From contig JAVVEZ010000036.1 in NCBI GenBank assembly GCA_032250895.1, forward strand, positions 1 to 31,991: a stretch of DNA of 31,991 nt, written 5' to 3'. The translations under genes and the position numbers were made by a program. Positions 8,327-16,760 of the stretch are shown one piece after another. The first letter of the stretch is position 1. Every line of letters begins with the position of its first letter. This DNA comes from JAVVEZ01 sp032250895 (GTDB lineage Bacteria > Pseudomonadota > Gammaproteobacteria > Pseudomonadales > Pseudohongiellaceae). The notes under the pieces were generated by a model. That model was not told the origin of the DNA, did no database searches, and saw only the letters and a list, made by a program, of their open reading frames with translations.

Positions 8327-9697
8327 ATGGCTAAAACCAAAAGCGCTTATGTCTGTACCGATTGTGGCGCCGAACACACGCAATGGCAGGGGCAGTGCAT
8401 GGCCTGCCAGCAATGGAACACCTTGAGCAGAATTGCGCTTGGTGCGACCAAAACACCATCGTCGCCCCAGCATTTCAATCGTGCCGGCTACAGTGGTGAC
8501 CTTTCCGCTGTGCAGACCCTGGACGCCATCGACTTGCAGGCACAACCGCGATTCTCCACCCGTATCGGTGAATTTGACCGGGTCCTGGGTGGTGGACTGG
8601 TGCCGGGTTCCGTGGTGCTGATCGGCGGCAATCCCGGCGCCGGCAAAAGCACGCTTCTGCTGCAGATCATGTGTCTGCTGTCGCAGGAAACAGAGGCTTT
8701 GTATGTCACCGGTGAGGAATCGCTGCAACAGGTGGGAATGCGGGCCAAACGGCTGGGCCTGCCTGCATCCCGGCTCAAAATGCTGGCCGAAACCAATATT
8801 GAACAAATCACCACTATCTCTCAACAGCTCAAACCAAAACTCATCGTCGTGGATTCCATTCAGGTCATGCACAGCGCGGATGTGCAATCGGCACCCGGCA
8901 GTGTTTCACAGGTGCGGGAATGCGCGGCCTTTCTGATCCAGTATGCCAAGCAGACCAATACTGCCTTGTTCCTGGTTGGGCATGTCACCAAGGATGGCAA
9001 CCTGGCCGGACCCAAGGTTCTGGAACACATGATCGATTGTTTCATGATGCTCGATGGTGGTGAGGACAGTCGTTTCCGTACCCTGCGCGGGCACAAGAAT
9101 CGTTTCGGCGCGGTCAACGAACTGGGCGTATTTGCAATGACCGAAACCGGTCTGAAGGAAGTAAAGAATCCATCCGCCATTTTCCTCGCCCGTACTGAAG
9201 AGGCCTCACCCGGCAGTCTGGTAACAGTGTTGTGGGAAGGCACCCGGCCCTTGCTGGTGGAAATCCAGGCCCTGGTGGACAGCAGTCAGCTGGGCAACCC
9301 CCGCCGTATCGCCGTGGGCCTCGATCACAACCGCATGGCCATGTTGCTGGCCGTGCTGCACCGTCACGGCGGACTGTTCATGGCCGATCAGGATGTTTTT
9401 GTCAACGTGGTTGGCGGCGTCAAGGTTAGCGAGACCAGTGCAGACCTGGCGCTTGTTCTGGCCATAGTTTCCAGTTTTCGGGACGAGGCACTGGCGCAGG
9501 ATCTCGTCGTTTTTGGTGAACTTGGTTTGGCCGGGGAGATCCGGCCGGTACCGAGTGGTCAGGAACGTTTGCACGAAGCGGCGAAGCACGGTTTCCGCCG
9601 GGCCATAGTGCCCAGGGCCAATGTCTCCCGGCACAAGATCGAGGGCATGACCATCATCCCCGTCACCCGTCTCACCGAGGCCATTGAAGCGCTTTAG
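8327..9697 (+). CDS. radA: DNA repair protein RadA
   Basis: A 456-residue RecA paralogue and ATPase that processes recombination intermediates by branch migration. The N-terminal zinc finger has cysteines at 10, 13, 24 and 27 (CTDC...CMAC). Walker A is GNPGAGKST at 101-109, the RadA-specific KNRFG motif lies in GHKNRFGAVNELGVF, and the C-terminal 150 residues form the Lon-protease-like domain (VFVNVVGGVKVSETSADLAL, FGELGLAGEIRPV). Start ATG 8327 is 14 bp after alr. The gene ends 11 bp before the stop codon of the convergent serine palmitoyltransferase gene. Confidence 0.97.
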   Translation: MAKTKSAYVCTDCGAEHTQWQGQCMACQQWNTLSRIALGATKTPSSPQHFNRAGYSGDLSAVQTLDAIDLQAQPRFSTRIGEFDRVLGGGLVPGSVVLIGGNPGAGKSTLLLQIMCLLSQETEALYVTGEESLQQVGMRAKRLGLPASRLKMLAETNIEQITTISQQLKPKLIVVDSIQVMHSADVQSAPGSVSQVRECAAFLIQYAKQTNTALFLVGHVTKDGNLAGPKVLEHMIDCFMMLDGGEDSRFRTLRGHKNRFGAVNELGVFAMTETGLKEVKNPSAIFLARTEEASPGSLVTVLWEGTRPLLVEIQALVDSSQLGNPRRIAVGLDHNRMAMLLAVLHRHGGLFMADQDVFVNVVGGVKVSETSADLALVLAIVSSFRDEALAQDLVVFGELGLAGEIRPVPSGQERLHEAAKHGFRRAIVPRANVSRHKIEGMTIIPVTRLTEAIEAL

Positions 9698-9708
9698 CGG
9701 ACATGTGC

Positions 9709-10899
9709 CTACAAACCGATTTCCCTGCGTAGCCGCTTGAAGGACTCGCAAACACGCTCGATCTGTTCGCTGGTATGGGCAGCACTGACACTGCAACGTA
9801 CCAGCGCCGTGTTTTCCGGTGCAGCAGGTGGCAGGATCATGTTGACATAGATCCCGTCCTCCAGCAGCCCTCGCCACAAGGCCAGCGCCTGGGCCGGGCT
9901 CTCAAGAATGGCGGCGACCACCGGACCGGGATCAGGCCCCAGCTTATAACCAAATCCGGCAAGACTGGCGTACAACTGCTTGGCATTGCGCCACAACTGT
10001 TCCCGCAATGCGACACCATCACGCAACAACTTCAATGCCATCCTGGTCGAGGCAATCGTCGTCGGGGAGGATGACGCCGTGAAGATATAAGGACGGCTGA
10101 CATAGCGCAACTGATCCAGTTGCGGATGATTGCTCACACAATAGCCACCGATACTGCCCAGACTTTTACTGAACGTCCCCGTAATGAAATCGACTCTGTC
10201 GAGCAGGCCTGTTGCTTCCACCAGGCCCTGGCCAGTCGCCCCCAGCACACCCAGAGAGTGGGCTTCATCAACCAGAAGAAGACTCTGGTATTTCTCCTTC
10301 AATTCCACAAAACCGGCCAGAGGTGCCTGGTCTCCCAGCATGCTGTAGATACCTTCCACGATGATCAGAGTCGATTTTGTTCTCTCCCCCAGACGACGCA
10401 GGCGCTTGTCCATGTCGGCCACATCGTTGTGGCGAAAACGGACTATGTCCGCACCACTCAGGCGGCAACCATCATAGATGCTGGCATGACAATCCGAATC
10501 GATCAGCAAGACATCGCCGGGGCCGGCGAGACCCGAGATGGCGCCGAGATTGGCCTGATACCCGGTCGTAAACACCATGGCCGAGCGACACTGGTAAAAT
10601 TCGGCAAACTCGCGTTCCAGGGCACGATGCCCGGTGTAATTACCGTTCGCCATGCGCGAGCCGGTCGTCCCGGTGCCCTCACTATCAAGAGCATCATGCG
10701 CTGCCTTCAGGCATTCCGGGGAAAATGTCAAACCAAGATAGTTGTTCGTTCCAAAAAATAATATGCGACGATTTCCGACCCTGGCTTCTGTCGATGAATA
10801 AATTTCTTCCACCGGCATGCCAAAGGCATCGAGTCCATCAGGCAGCATCGCTTTCCGTTCTGCCGCAGCAGCATCCAGTCTATCCAGTAGGGTATTCAT
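9709..10899 (-). CDS. spt: Serine palmitoyltransferase (alpha-oxoamine synthase family)
   Basis: A 396-residue PLP enzyme of the alpha-oxoamine synthase family. The predicted reaction is condensation of L-serine with a fatty acyl thioester to 3-ketosphinganine, the first step of sphingolipid synthesis. Visible motifs are GTGTTGSRMANGNYTGHRALE (76-95), HASIYDGCRLSGADIVRFRHND (138-159), VDEAHSLG (210-217) and the PLP lysine K245 in TFSKSLGSIGG. The TGSR..NG.Y.GH and SIYDG strings fit serine palmitoyltransferases better than 8-amino-7-oxononanoate synthase. The start overlaps the stop of the upstream acyl carrier protein gene by ATGA, and reductase and acyl-ACP synthetase genes precede it, the gene set known from Caulobacter ceramide synthesis. 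Amino-acid specificity is not proven. Confidence 0.9.
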   Translation of the reverse strand: MNTLLDRLDAAAAERKAMLPDGLDAFGMPVEEIYSSTEARVGNRRILFFGTNNYLGLTFSPECLKAAHDALDSEGTGTTGSRMANGNYTGHRALEREFAEFYQCRSAMVFTTGYQANLGAISGLAGPGDVLLIDSDCHASIYDGCRLSGADIVRFRHNDVADMDKRLRRLGERTKSTLIIVEGIYSMLGDQAPLAGFVELKEKYQSLLLVDEAHSLGVLGATGQGLVEATGLLDRVDFITGTFSKSLGSIGGYCVSNHPQLDQLRYVSRPYIFTASSSPTTIASTRMALKLLRDGVALREQLWRNAKQLYASLAGFGYKLGPDPGPVVAAILESPAQALALWRGLLEDGIYVNMILPPAAPENTALVRCSVSAAHTSEQIERVCESFKRLRREIGL

Positions 10900-11144
10900 T
10901 GTTGAGATTTTATTTTTCCAATCAGAATTGAGAAATCCCGAACGGATTGAATGTCCGCCAAGGCATTTATGGGGATGGTAACATCGAATTCATCTTCGAT
11001 TTCCATGATCAAGGTCAAGACCTTGACAGAATCAAGAGCCAGCTGTTCCAGCAAGGTCCGGTCCGGGTCTATTGCCTTGCCACCACCCTGTTGTTCCAGA
11101 TGCCGGCAAAGCTGTTGCAGAATTTCATTATTAGTGTTGGTCAT
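10896..11144 (-). CDS. Dedicated acyl carrier protein of the sphingolipid locus
   Basis: An 82-residue acyl carrier protein. The phosphopantetheine attachment serine is S39 in LALDSVKVLTLIMEIEDEFDV, where the usual DSL is DSV; helix 3 and the IQSVRDF region follow. It presumably carries the fatty acid loaded by the neighbouring acyl-ACP synthetase and presents it to serine palmitoyltransferase. Its stop codon overlaps the start of that gene (ATGA), which implies translational coupling. It is not the primary fatty-acid-synthesis ACP, which normally sits beside fabF and has DSLDTVELVMALEEEF. Confidence 0.93.
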   Translation of the reverse strand: MTNTNNEILQQLCRHLEQQGGGKAIDPDRTLLEQLALDSVKVLTLIMEIEDEFDVTIPINALADIQSVRDFSILIGKIKSQQ

Positions 11145-11181
11145 TGTAGCAGTCCGAATTATCGTGATAATTGTTTGTGAA

Positions 11182-12093
11182 TCACAGCAAGTGCGGCAGG
11201 GTTTCTCCCGGGGTCAATGTGGGTTGCCAGTCCGGCAATGCGGCAAGCAGGGGCGTGTTGTCACAGACCCAGTCCGGATGCAGCAATTCCCGCACTTTGC
11301 CGGGAGTCAGCATGGGGGCATAGCGCAGCACGCAAGCCAGGCCCAGATTCACTGTCGCCGCCAGCAGAATCAGGCGTGCCGGCAATGCCTGCACCCGGAC
11401 CGGTCTGTTCCACACTGCTTGCGCAATCGCTGCCAGGGACTCGCGATCATAGCCGCCGGGTCTGCCATCATCAAGTTCAAAAATACCCGATACGGGTTCA
11501 GGAGCAGCCAACCAGCATCCTATCGCTGCCACCAGATCCGTCACATGCAAGAGGCCCACCCGGGTATTGATACGACCCGGCAAAGGCAAGGTTCCCCGTC
11601 GGGTAAACCGGAACAAGGGCAGAAGTTCACGATCGCCCGGCCCGTACACCGCCGTTGGCCGGAATGCAGCCCAGGGCATGGATTGTGCCCGATCTGCCAG
11701 CACCTGCTCTGCCATCCGCTTGCTGTTGGCGTACCAGGAAAGCTCCGGCTGTCTTGCAGCAAGTGATGACATCAGCAAAAAACGAGGCGCTGCGTCCTGT
11801 TCCAGACAGGCCTTCACCAGATTCTCGGTGCCGGCAACATTGGTGTGATTGAATTGCCGGGCGGATCTGCCCCGGACTGCCCCGGCGCAATGCACGACTG
11901 CCGAGGCGCCAACAAGCAGTTCTCTCAGTGCAGCCCGGTCATCGAGATCACCGCTGACCCAGTGGATGGCGTCAGTATTCAGACGGGGACGACGGGTCAG
12001 AGCTCGTACCCGCCAGTGGTTTTCCTGCAAACGCTGCAACAATGCACGCCCGATGAAGCCAGTGGCACCCGTGACGGCTACAGTTCCCTCCAT
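11182..12093 (-). CDS. cerR: NAD(P)-dependent epimerase/reductase, CerR-like ceramide reductase
   Basis: A 303-residue extended short-chain dehydrogenase. The Rossmann motif GATGFIG lies at 9-15, the catalytic Ser is in LLMSSLAARQ (109-110), and YxxxK is Y121-K125 in WYANSKRMAEQ. RPTAVYGPGD near 140 is typical of the NDP-sugar epimerase-like family. In bacterial ceramide synthesis a protein of this type (CerR) reduces the 3-keto group, probably after N-acylation; that role is inferred from location. The ATG at 12093 was chosen because the longer reading frame to 12258 overlaps the upstream synthetase gene and would place 55 residues before the Rossmann strand. It begins 7 bp after that gene's stop. 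Confidence 0.85.
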   Translation of the reverse strand: MEGTVAVTGATGFIGRALLQRLQENHWRVRALTRRPRLNTDAIHWVSGDLDDRAALRELLVGASAVVHCAGAVRGRSARQFNHTNVAGTENLVKACLEQDAAPRFLLMSSLAARQPELSWYANSKRMAEQVLADRAQSMPWAAFRPTAVYGPGDRELLPLFRFTRRGTLPLPGRINTRVGLLHVTDLVAAIGCWLAAPEPVSGIFELDDGRPGGYDRESLAAIAQAVWNRPVRVQALPARLILLAATVNLGLACVLRYAPMLTPGKVRELLHPDWVCDNTPLLAALPDWQPTLTPGETLPHLL

Positions 12094-12100
12094 GCCTCGA

Positions 12101-13927
12101 CTATCTGTCCAGGGAATGAACTGACAGCGGGTCTCCCAGATTGCTTCGTTGCATAAAGCCCAAACGTGCAGCCGAGCGCGACAATTTACCTGATGACGTA
12201 CGTGGCAGGGTATGCGGAGAAACCAGATCCACCAGACAACCAACTCCAAAAGCCTCATAGACCAGGCGCTGCAGACGCGTAATCAAGGATTGCCGATCCG
12301 CCACTGAATTCAGCCGGCATTCTATAACCAGCACCACCGTCGGGTTGTCGTTATCATCAACCAGACTGAAGGCGGAGGTTTCGCGGGCTCTTACTTCTGG
12401 CTGCTGTTCCGCCATATCTTCAATATCCTGAGCCCGGATGTTGCGGCCATTGATAATAATGACATCGGTGCGGCGACCGGTAATGTACAAATCACCATCA
12501 TGCATGAAACCGATATCACCGGTATCCAGCCACTTGTCCGGCCTGAGTGCCTGACGGGTCTCTTCCGGATTATTGAAATAGCCATTCATGATGCTGGGGC
12601 CACCTGCCAGCACACTGCCAACCCGCAGGTCAGGCAGTATCTGTTCGTTATCGTCAACGATCTTGACCGTGTGCCCGGGAAGCGGCCGCCCGCAATTGAC
12701 GAATTCGTTGTATTTTCTGCCGTCAGCCTGTATGCGCAGGGCAACACCTTTATCCATCAGGGTTTGGGCATCCACTCGCATACTTTGGAAATTGTCGCGG
12801 ATATGGGCAAAACTGATGGCCAGCGTTGCTTCGGCCAGACCATAACAAGGCAGGAAGGCCTTTTCATTGAACCCGGCGGGGGCAAATTTTTCTGCAAAGG
12901 TCTTCAGGGTTTCCGAACGAATGAGTTCGGCACCGACACCCGCTGCACGCCAGCAACTCAGATCCAGACTCTCCACATCGGCATTGCGGGCGCGCAAACT
13001 GCACAGTTTGTAACCAAAGGGCTGACCAAAGGCGATGGTACAGCGATTGCGACTGATCAATCTCAGCCATTGCATGGGCCGCACAGCAAAATCATGGGTA
13101 GACAGATAATCGACCGAAAGCTGGGCAACCATCGGAGCCAGTATCAAGCCCACCAGACCCATGTCATGATAGAAAGGCAACCAGGACGCGCAGCGATCTT
13201 CAGGGTGCATTTCCAGCCCGCTGCGAACTATCCCCTGCAAATTACTCATCAAGGATTTTTCAGTAATCACCACAGCCCGCGGTGCGCGCGTGCTGCCCGA
13301 GGTAAACTGAAAATAGGCGGTTTCATCAGGCTGGCCAGGCTCACAAACGACATCCCGGACCGGAAGCGAAGCAAGCTCGTCCGGTGTACCAACCCATTGC
13401 AAGCCGTCCAGGCCCTCTACGGCTTCCTGCAGAAACTTTATAAAATCAGGATTTGCCAGGGCAGCACTGGCCTGCCCACTTTCCAGCATGCCCCGCAGAT
13501 GACGCACATAGACGCCATGGCTACCCAGGTTTACCGGGATGGGCATGGCGAAGGGTATCAAGCCTGCGTAGCGACAGGCAAAAAACAAATCCACGAATTC
13601 GGGGCTGGTATCGGCAATCAATGCCACCCGGTCGCCACGTTGCAAGCCCAGGGCCAACAAACGTTGCGCAGACAGTTTTGCGTTGTCCCGAAGGGTGCGA
13701 TAAGACACAACCGAACGCAAATTGCCCCTGGCATCATAGAAGTTGTAGCCGGTAATACCATCGGCCGCATATTCCAGTGCACTGGTCAGCGTATCGAAAT
13801 CCGCCAGACGCTGAGCCTGATTATTGCGGGTCGGAGTCGGGTTCAGGAGTGCCGAGGCTGGGGTCTTGTCAGAAGGCTGAACGTCATCTCCAGCCGCTGC
13901 AGCAGCACTTAAATTTACAATAGTCAA
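12101..13927 (-). CDS. acps: Fatty acyl-AMP ligase / acyl-ACP synthetase of the sphingolipid locus
   Basis: A 608-residue ANL-superfamily enzyme predicted to adenylate a fatty acid and pass it to the neighbouring acyl carrier protein. The AMP-binding loop is FTSGSTRAPRAVVIT (208-222); CYGLAEATLAISF, the DTGDIGFMHDGDLYITGRRTDVIIINGRNI block and a C-terminal SSGKLSRSA with the catalytic lysine follow. The wording is closer to fatty acyl-AMP ligases than to acyl-CoA synthetases. The start is TTG at 13927, supported by AGAAGG 8 nt upstream; no ATG is available nearby. It is the first gene of the minus-strand unit that continues to cerR, acp and spt, and it faces the ceramide synthase-like gene across a 544-bp control region. 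Confidence 0.88.
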   Translation of the reverse strand: MTIVNLSAAAAAGDDVQPSDKTPASALLNPTPTRNNQAQRLADFDTLTSALEYAADGITGYNFYDARGNLRSVVSYRTLRDNAKLSAQRLLALGLQRGDRVALIADTSPEFVDLFFACRYAGLIPFAMPIPVNLGSHGVYVRHLRGMLESGQASAALANPDFIKFLQEAVEGLDGLQWVGTPDELASLPVRDVVCEPGQPDETAYFQFTSGSTRAPRAVVITEKSLMSNLQGIVRSGLEMHPEDRCASWLPFYHDMGLVGLILAPMVAQLSVDYLSTHDFAVRPMQWLRLISRNRCTIAFGQPFGYKLCSLRARNADVESLDLSCWRAAGVGAELIRSETLKTFAEKFAPAGFNEKAFLPCYGLAEATLAISFAHIRDNFQSMRVDAQTLMDKGVALRIQADGRKYNEFVNCGRPLPGHTVKIVDDNEQILPDLRVGSVLAGGPSIMNGYFNNPEETRQALRPDKWLDTGDIGFMHDGDLYITGRRTDVIIINGRNIRAQDIEDMAEQQPEVRARETSAFSLVDDNDNPTVVLVIECRLNSVADRQSLITRLQRLVYEAFGVGCLVDLVSPHTLPRTSSGKLSRSAARLGFMQRSNLGDPLSVHSLDR

Positions 13928-13975
13928 ATTCAGAACCTTCTGTTTTGAGTTATTCGGTTGTTTTCGGGCGATCTT

Positions 13976-13998
13976 AATTTTATTATCTTAATAAAATT
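13976..13998. promoter_or_regulatory. AT-rich inverted repeat upstream of the acyl-ACP synthetase
   Basis: AATTTTATTA (13976-13985) and TAATAAAATT (13989-13998) are perfect complements around TCT. The octamer ATCTTAAT also occurs twice here as a direct repeat (13971-13978, 13985-13992). It lies about 50-70 bp before the TTG start, in the range of a promoter or operator for the minus-strand operon. Function is inferred from position only. Confidence 0.45.
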
Positions 13999-14312
13999 CA
14001 ATGGATTAAACCAGCTTTATTTACCAGGCCTTGCAAACAAAGGTTTATCCCCTGATCCGTTTCTTTCAACCCCGCCCGCATAACCCAGCAGCGGTACAGA
14101 GACACTTTCCTGATCAAGCGCGAAACTCTAATTACAATCGCTCTTCTGTGCAAGCCCAAAATCAATATTTTAAGCGCATTTCAGTGCCGATAATGATGAT
14201 TTTGCTGACCAATGCCAGGCCATCTCCATCCACCTGCCTTGTTTGCGCCTTTCTTCATTGCATCACCGCCAGGAATCCGCCATCACCTATAGACCCTTGA
14301 CGTCGGGCTTTA

Positions 14313-14349
14313 TTACACCTTTGTTACACCCTCATTACACCCTTACACG
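14313..14349. promoter_or_regulatory. 11-bp-phased TTACACC repeats
   Basis: TTACACC occurs at 14313-14319, 14324-14330 and 14335-14341, exactly 11 bp apart, with a fourth TTACACG at 14343-14349. Read on the other strand, this is GGTGTAA plus a 4-bp spacer, repeated. A 7-bp direct repeat with 4-bp spacers is the geometry of PhoB/OmpR-family response-regulator sites, although the sequence is not the PhoB consensus. The array lies about 50-90 bp upstream of the putative -10 of the plus-strand operon, a position suited to an activator. Confidence 0.55.
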
Positions 14350-14397
14350 CTTTCCGGCAAAAAACCCTGTTAAATTTAGCCTGTCATTGACACCAGC

Positions 14398-14406
14398 TGG
14401 TAGAAT
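14398..14406 (+). promoter_or_regulatory. Putative extended -10 promoter of the ceramide synthase-like operon
   Basis: TG-G-TAGAAT at 14398-14406 matches an extended -10 element with one mismatch in the hexamer. No good -35 lies 16-18 bp upstream, which fits an activator-dependent promoter using the TTACACC repeats. The start codon is 65 bp downstream. This is a visual match only. Confidence 0.4.
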
Positions 14407-14471
14407 GGCGATTTTACACTGTTTAACCCAAAGCCCTATATTATTTTATTGTTTTCAGCATCATCGTTCTC

Positions 14472-15665
14472 ATGACCCAGCCCGGCACACAATATCACAG
14501 TTCCAGGTCTCAAATCTCCTCCGCACCCATCTTTGTGGTTCCGGTCACAGGCCGCCGCATGGGCGCCTTTATCGACCTGCCCTGGCAGATCTACCGTGAT
14601 GATCCATACTGGGTACCTCCGCTTCGACTGGAGAGACGCCTGCATTTTTCCAGATTCAATCCGTTTTTCAAACATGGAGAATGGCAGGCATGGCTTGCTT
14701 ACCGTGGCGATCAGGCGGTTGGCCGGATCAGCGCCCAGGTTGATCAGCTGCACCGCGAGCGGCACGGCCCCGACACGGGTCATTTCGGTCTGTTTGAATG
14801 CATAGACGATAATGCCGTCTGTAGCGCGCTCATGACAAGTGCCGAGACATGGCTGGCATCCCGCCATGCAAGACGCATCAGCGGCCCCTTCAATCTCTCC
14901 ATCAATCAGGACTGTGGCATTCTCGTCGATGGCTTCAATACCCCACCCTCGGTCATGATGCCCCACTCACGTCCCTGGTATGGCCGCCTGCTGGAAGAGC
15001 AGGGTTATCAGGGCGCACAGGATCTGCTTGCCTACTGGGTCAAGGTAGACTTTGATTCATCACCACTGATGCGCAGGCTGATCAAGAAATTCTCCGGCAA
15101 GGTAAAAGTAAGAAAGCTGCGACGCGACAAATTCCCGGAAGAGATGGAAATGCTGCGTGACATCTTCAACGATGCCTGGTCGGAAAACTGGGGCTTCATA
15201 CCCTTTACCCAGGCTGAATTTGCCGAATTGGGCAGCATGCTGCGCTTGTTGTTGCCGGATGACTTTATCCAGATCGCAGAGGTGGACGGCATACCCGCCG
15301 CCTTCATGGTGACCCTGCCCAACCTCAATGAAATCCTGAAAGACCTTGATGGCAGTTTGCTACCATTTGGTTGGTTTCATTTGATTCGGCGTCTCAAAAC
15401 AAAAACAGTGCATACGGGACGGGTTCCCTTGATGGGGGTGCGCAAGCAGTTCCGGAATACACCGCTGGGTGCCGCCCTGGCGTTCATGGTGATTGACGCG
15501 TCCTGGCCACCGGTATTCGCCCGGGATATCCGGGGAGCAGAAATGTCATGGATTCTGGACAGCAACAAGCCCATGCGCACGATACTTGATAATGTCGGCA
15601 GCCATCTGTACAAGCGTTACCGGCTGTATGAAAAAACTCTGCCGGAAGGTCAGAATCCAGAATGA
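14472..15665 (+). CDS. bcerS: Bacterial ceramide synthase-like N-acyltransferase (GNAT fold)
   Basis: A 397-residue protein of the large, two-lobed GNAT-like family that includes the bacterial ceramide synthase of Caulobacter. The expected role is N-acylation of the long-chain base (3-ketosphinganine or sphinganine) to give a ceramide. The N-terminus has FIDLPWQIYRDDPYWVPPL (33-51), then WLAYRGDQAVGRISAQVD, NLSINQDCGILVDGF, MMPHSRPWYGRLLEEQGYQGAQDLLAYWV and a C-terminal acyltransferase lobe (DAWSENWGFIPFTQAEF, GIPAAFMVTLPNLNEIL, WILDSNKPMRTILDNVGSHLYKRYRLYEK). ATG 14472 lacks an obvious ribosome-binding site. It heads the plus-strand operon and is divergent from the spt gene set. The family is known; substrate is inferred from context. 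Confidence 0.8.
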   Translation: MTQPGTQYHSSRSQISSAPIFVVPVTGRRMGAFIDLPWQIYRDDPYWVPPLRLERRLHFSRFNPFFKHGEWQAWLAYRGDQAVGRISAQVDQLHRERHGPDTGHFGLFECIDDNAVCSALMTSAETWLASRHARRISGPFNLSINQDCGILVDGFNTPPSVMMPHSRPWYGRLLEEQGYQGAQDLLAYWVKVDFDSSPLMRRLIKKFSGKVKVRKLRRDKFPEEMEMLRDIFNDAWSENWGFIPFTQAEFAELGSMLRLLLPDDFIQIAEVDGIPAAFMVTLPNLNEILKDLDGSLLPFGWFHLIRRLKTKTVHTGRVPLMGVRKQFRNTPLGAALAFMVIDASWPPVFARDIRGAEMSWILDSNKPMRTILDNVGSHLYKRYRLYEKTLPEGQNPE

Positions 15666-15689
15666 AAACAAATTGCCAACAGGGCGCTT

Positions 15690-16760
15690 GTGAAAATCAT
15701 TGACCGATACCTTCTGCATGAAGTGCTGAAACCCTTCATCGTGGTGCTGGTGATCCTTGCGGGCCTGTTTGCCAGTTTCAGCAGCGCCCGCTTTCTGGCG
15801 GAAGCCGTCACCGAATCACTGGGCTTCGCCGCCCTGTTGCAACTGGTGCTGCTGAGAACCTTGATTGCTCTGGAAGTGCTGATGCCTGTGGCAATATATG
15901 TTGCCGTCATCATCGGCCTGGGGCGGCTTTACAAAGACCAGGAAATGGCTGTGCTGAGTGCGGCCGGCATCAGCCGGTATCGAGTGATCTATGTCGTCAT
16001 GCTGCTTGCCTTTCCGGTCGGCATTGCCAGCGGCCTGCTGTCCGTTTTCGCCCGGCCCTGGGCCTATACGGCCAGTTACCTGCTGGATGCCCGTGCCCAG
16101 GCGGAATTGAATACAGACCGCTTCCAGGCTGGCCGTTTTTATGGCGATGACAACAATGGCAGTGTGCTGTATATCCAGGCCAAGGGCCGTGTCAACCGGG
16201 ACATGGAAAACATCTTTTACTACGACAGTCGTGACCAGGGCAGCCAGGTTATCGTTGCCCGCGAAGCCAGGCGTCTGCTCTTGCCTGGAGAGAAACCGCA
16301 ATTGAAGTTATCTGAGGGCTATATCTATGAACTCATGCCTACCGGCAGCAATGAATCAACACTGAAATTCAGGGAAATGGTCTATTCTTCGGGCGTCGAT
16401 GACGAAGTCGGCTACAAGCTCAAGGCCGCCCCGACCGCAGCCTTGCTTAAATCCGATCTGCCCAATGAAATCGCCGAACGACAATGGCGGCTCTCGCGGC
16501 CGCTGGCAACGATACTGCTGGCCTTGCTGGCAATCCCCTTCAGCCGGGTATCGAACCGACAGGCCAAGGGTGAAAAATCCTTGATTGCAGCCCTGATTTT
16601 TGCTGTTTATTACAACCTGAGCGGATTGGCCCGAACCTGGGTGGAGCAGGGAACAGTCCCCGCCATACCAGGCATCTGGTGGTTGTATGTCTTGATCTTC
16701 CTGCTGGTGATGCGTTTGTTATGTCCTGACATATGGCGCAAAGTGACGACCTTCCGATGA
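15690..16760 (+). CDS. lptF: LptF-like (YjgP/YjgQ family) lipid-export permease
   Basis: A 356-residue membrane protein of the LptF/LptG family, normally half of the inner-membrane LptB2FG transporter that extracts lipopolysaccharide. It has the expected layout: an N-terminal helix (IIDRYLLHEVLKPFIVVLVILAGLF), two more membrane helices, a periplasmic beta-jellyroll domain (about 130-265), and three C-terminal helices. The motif DQEMAVLSAAGIS (about 90-102) is the cytoplasmic coupling helix that contacts LptB. It starts at GTG 15690, with AGGG at 15681-15684, 24 bp after the acyltransferase gene, and its stop overlaps the next gene by ATGA. Placement in a sphingolipid operon suggests a paralogue that exports sphingolipids rather than the housekeeping LptF; this is an inference. 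Confidence 0.85.
   Translation: MKIIDRYLLHEVLKPFIVVLVILAGLFASFSSARFLAEAVTESLGFAALLQLVLLRTLIALEVLMPVAIYVAVIIGLGRLYKDQEMAVLSAAGISRYRVIYVVMLLAFPVGIASGLLSVFARPWAYTASYLLDARAQAELNTDRFQAGRFYGDDNNGSVLYIQAKGRVNRDMENIFYYDSRDQGSQVIVAREARRLLLPGEKPQLKLSEGYIYELMPTGSNESTLKFREMVYSSGVDDEVGYKLKAAPTAALLKSDLPNEIAERQWRLSRPLATILLALLAIPFSRVSNRQAKGEKSLIAALIFAVYYNLSGLARTWVEQGTVPAIPGIWWLYVLIFLLVMRLLCPDIWRKVTTFR

Larger units (their letters stand above)
13928..14471. promoter_or_regulatory. 544-bp divergent control region of the sphingolipid locus
   Basis: No convincing gene is present; the 89-codon reading frame at 14031-14300 has no recognisable domain or ribosome-binding site. The left part is AT-rich with an inverted repeat at 13976-13998, placed to serve the minus-strand synthetase operon. 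The right part holds 11-bp-phased TTACACC repeats (14313-14349), a TTGACA at 14387-14392 that is not well spaced for the nearby -10, and an extended -10 (14398-14406) facing the plus-strand operon. The long spacing suggests that both operons are regulated. Confidence 0.6.

Noticed and set aside
10120..10761. 213-codon open frame on the plus strand
   Set aside because: Antisense of the serine palmitoyltransferase gene, no start signal or domain.
9709..10899. Reading the alpha-oxoamine synthase as BioF (8-amino-7-oxononanoate synthase)
   Set aside because: No other biotin genes nearby; TGSR..NG.Y.GH and SIYDG motifs and the acp/cerR/ligase context favour serine palmitoyltransferase.
12500..13912. 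470-codon open frame on the plus strand
   Set aside because: It is the exact antisense of the acyl-AMP ligase, whose motifs are clear; the plus-strand translation has no recognisable domain.
14031..14300. 89-codon frame in the divergent control region
   Set aside because: No ribosome-binding site and no recognisable domain; its sequence looks like translated non-coding DNA.
14381..14392. CTGTCAT-TGACA as a PhoB box
   Set aside because: Only one half-site matches; no second copy is found 11 bp away, so it is better read as part of a possible -35 (TTGACA) or as chance.
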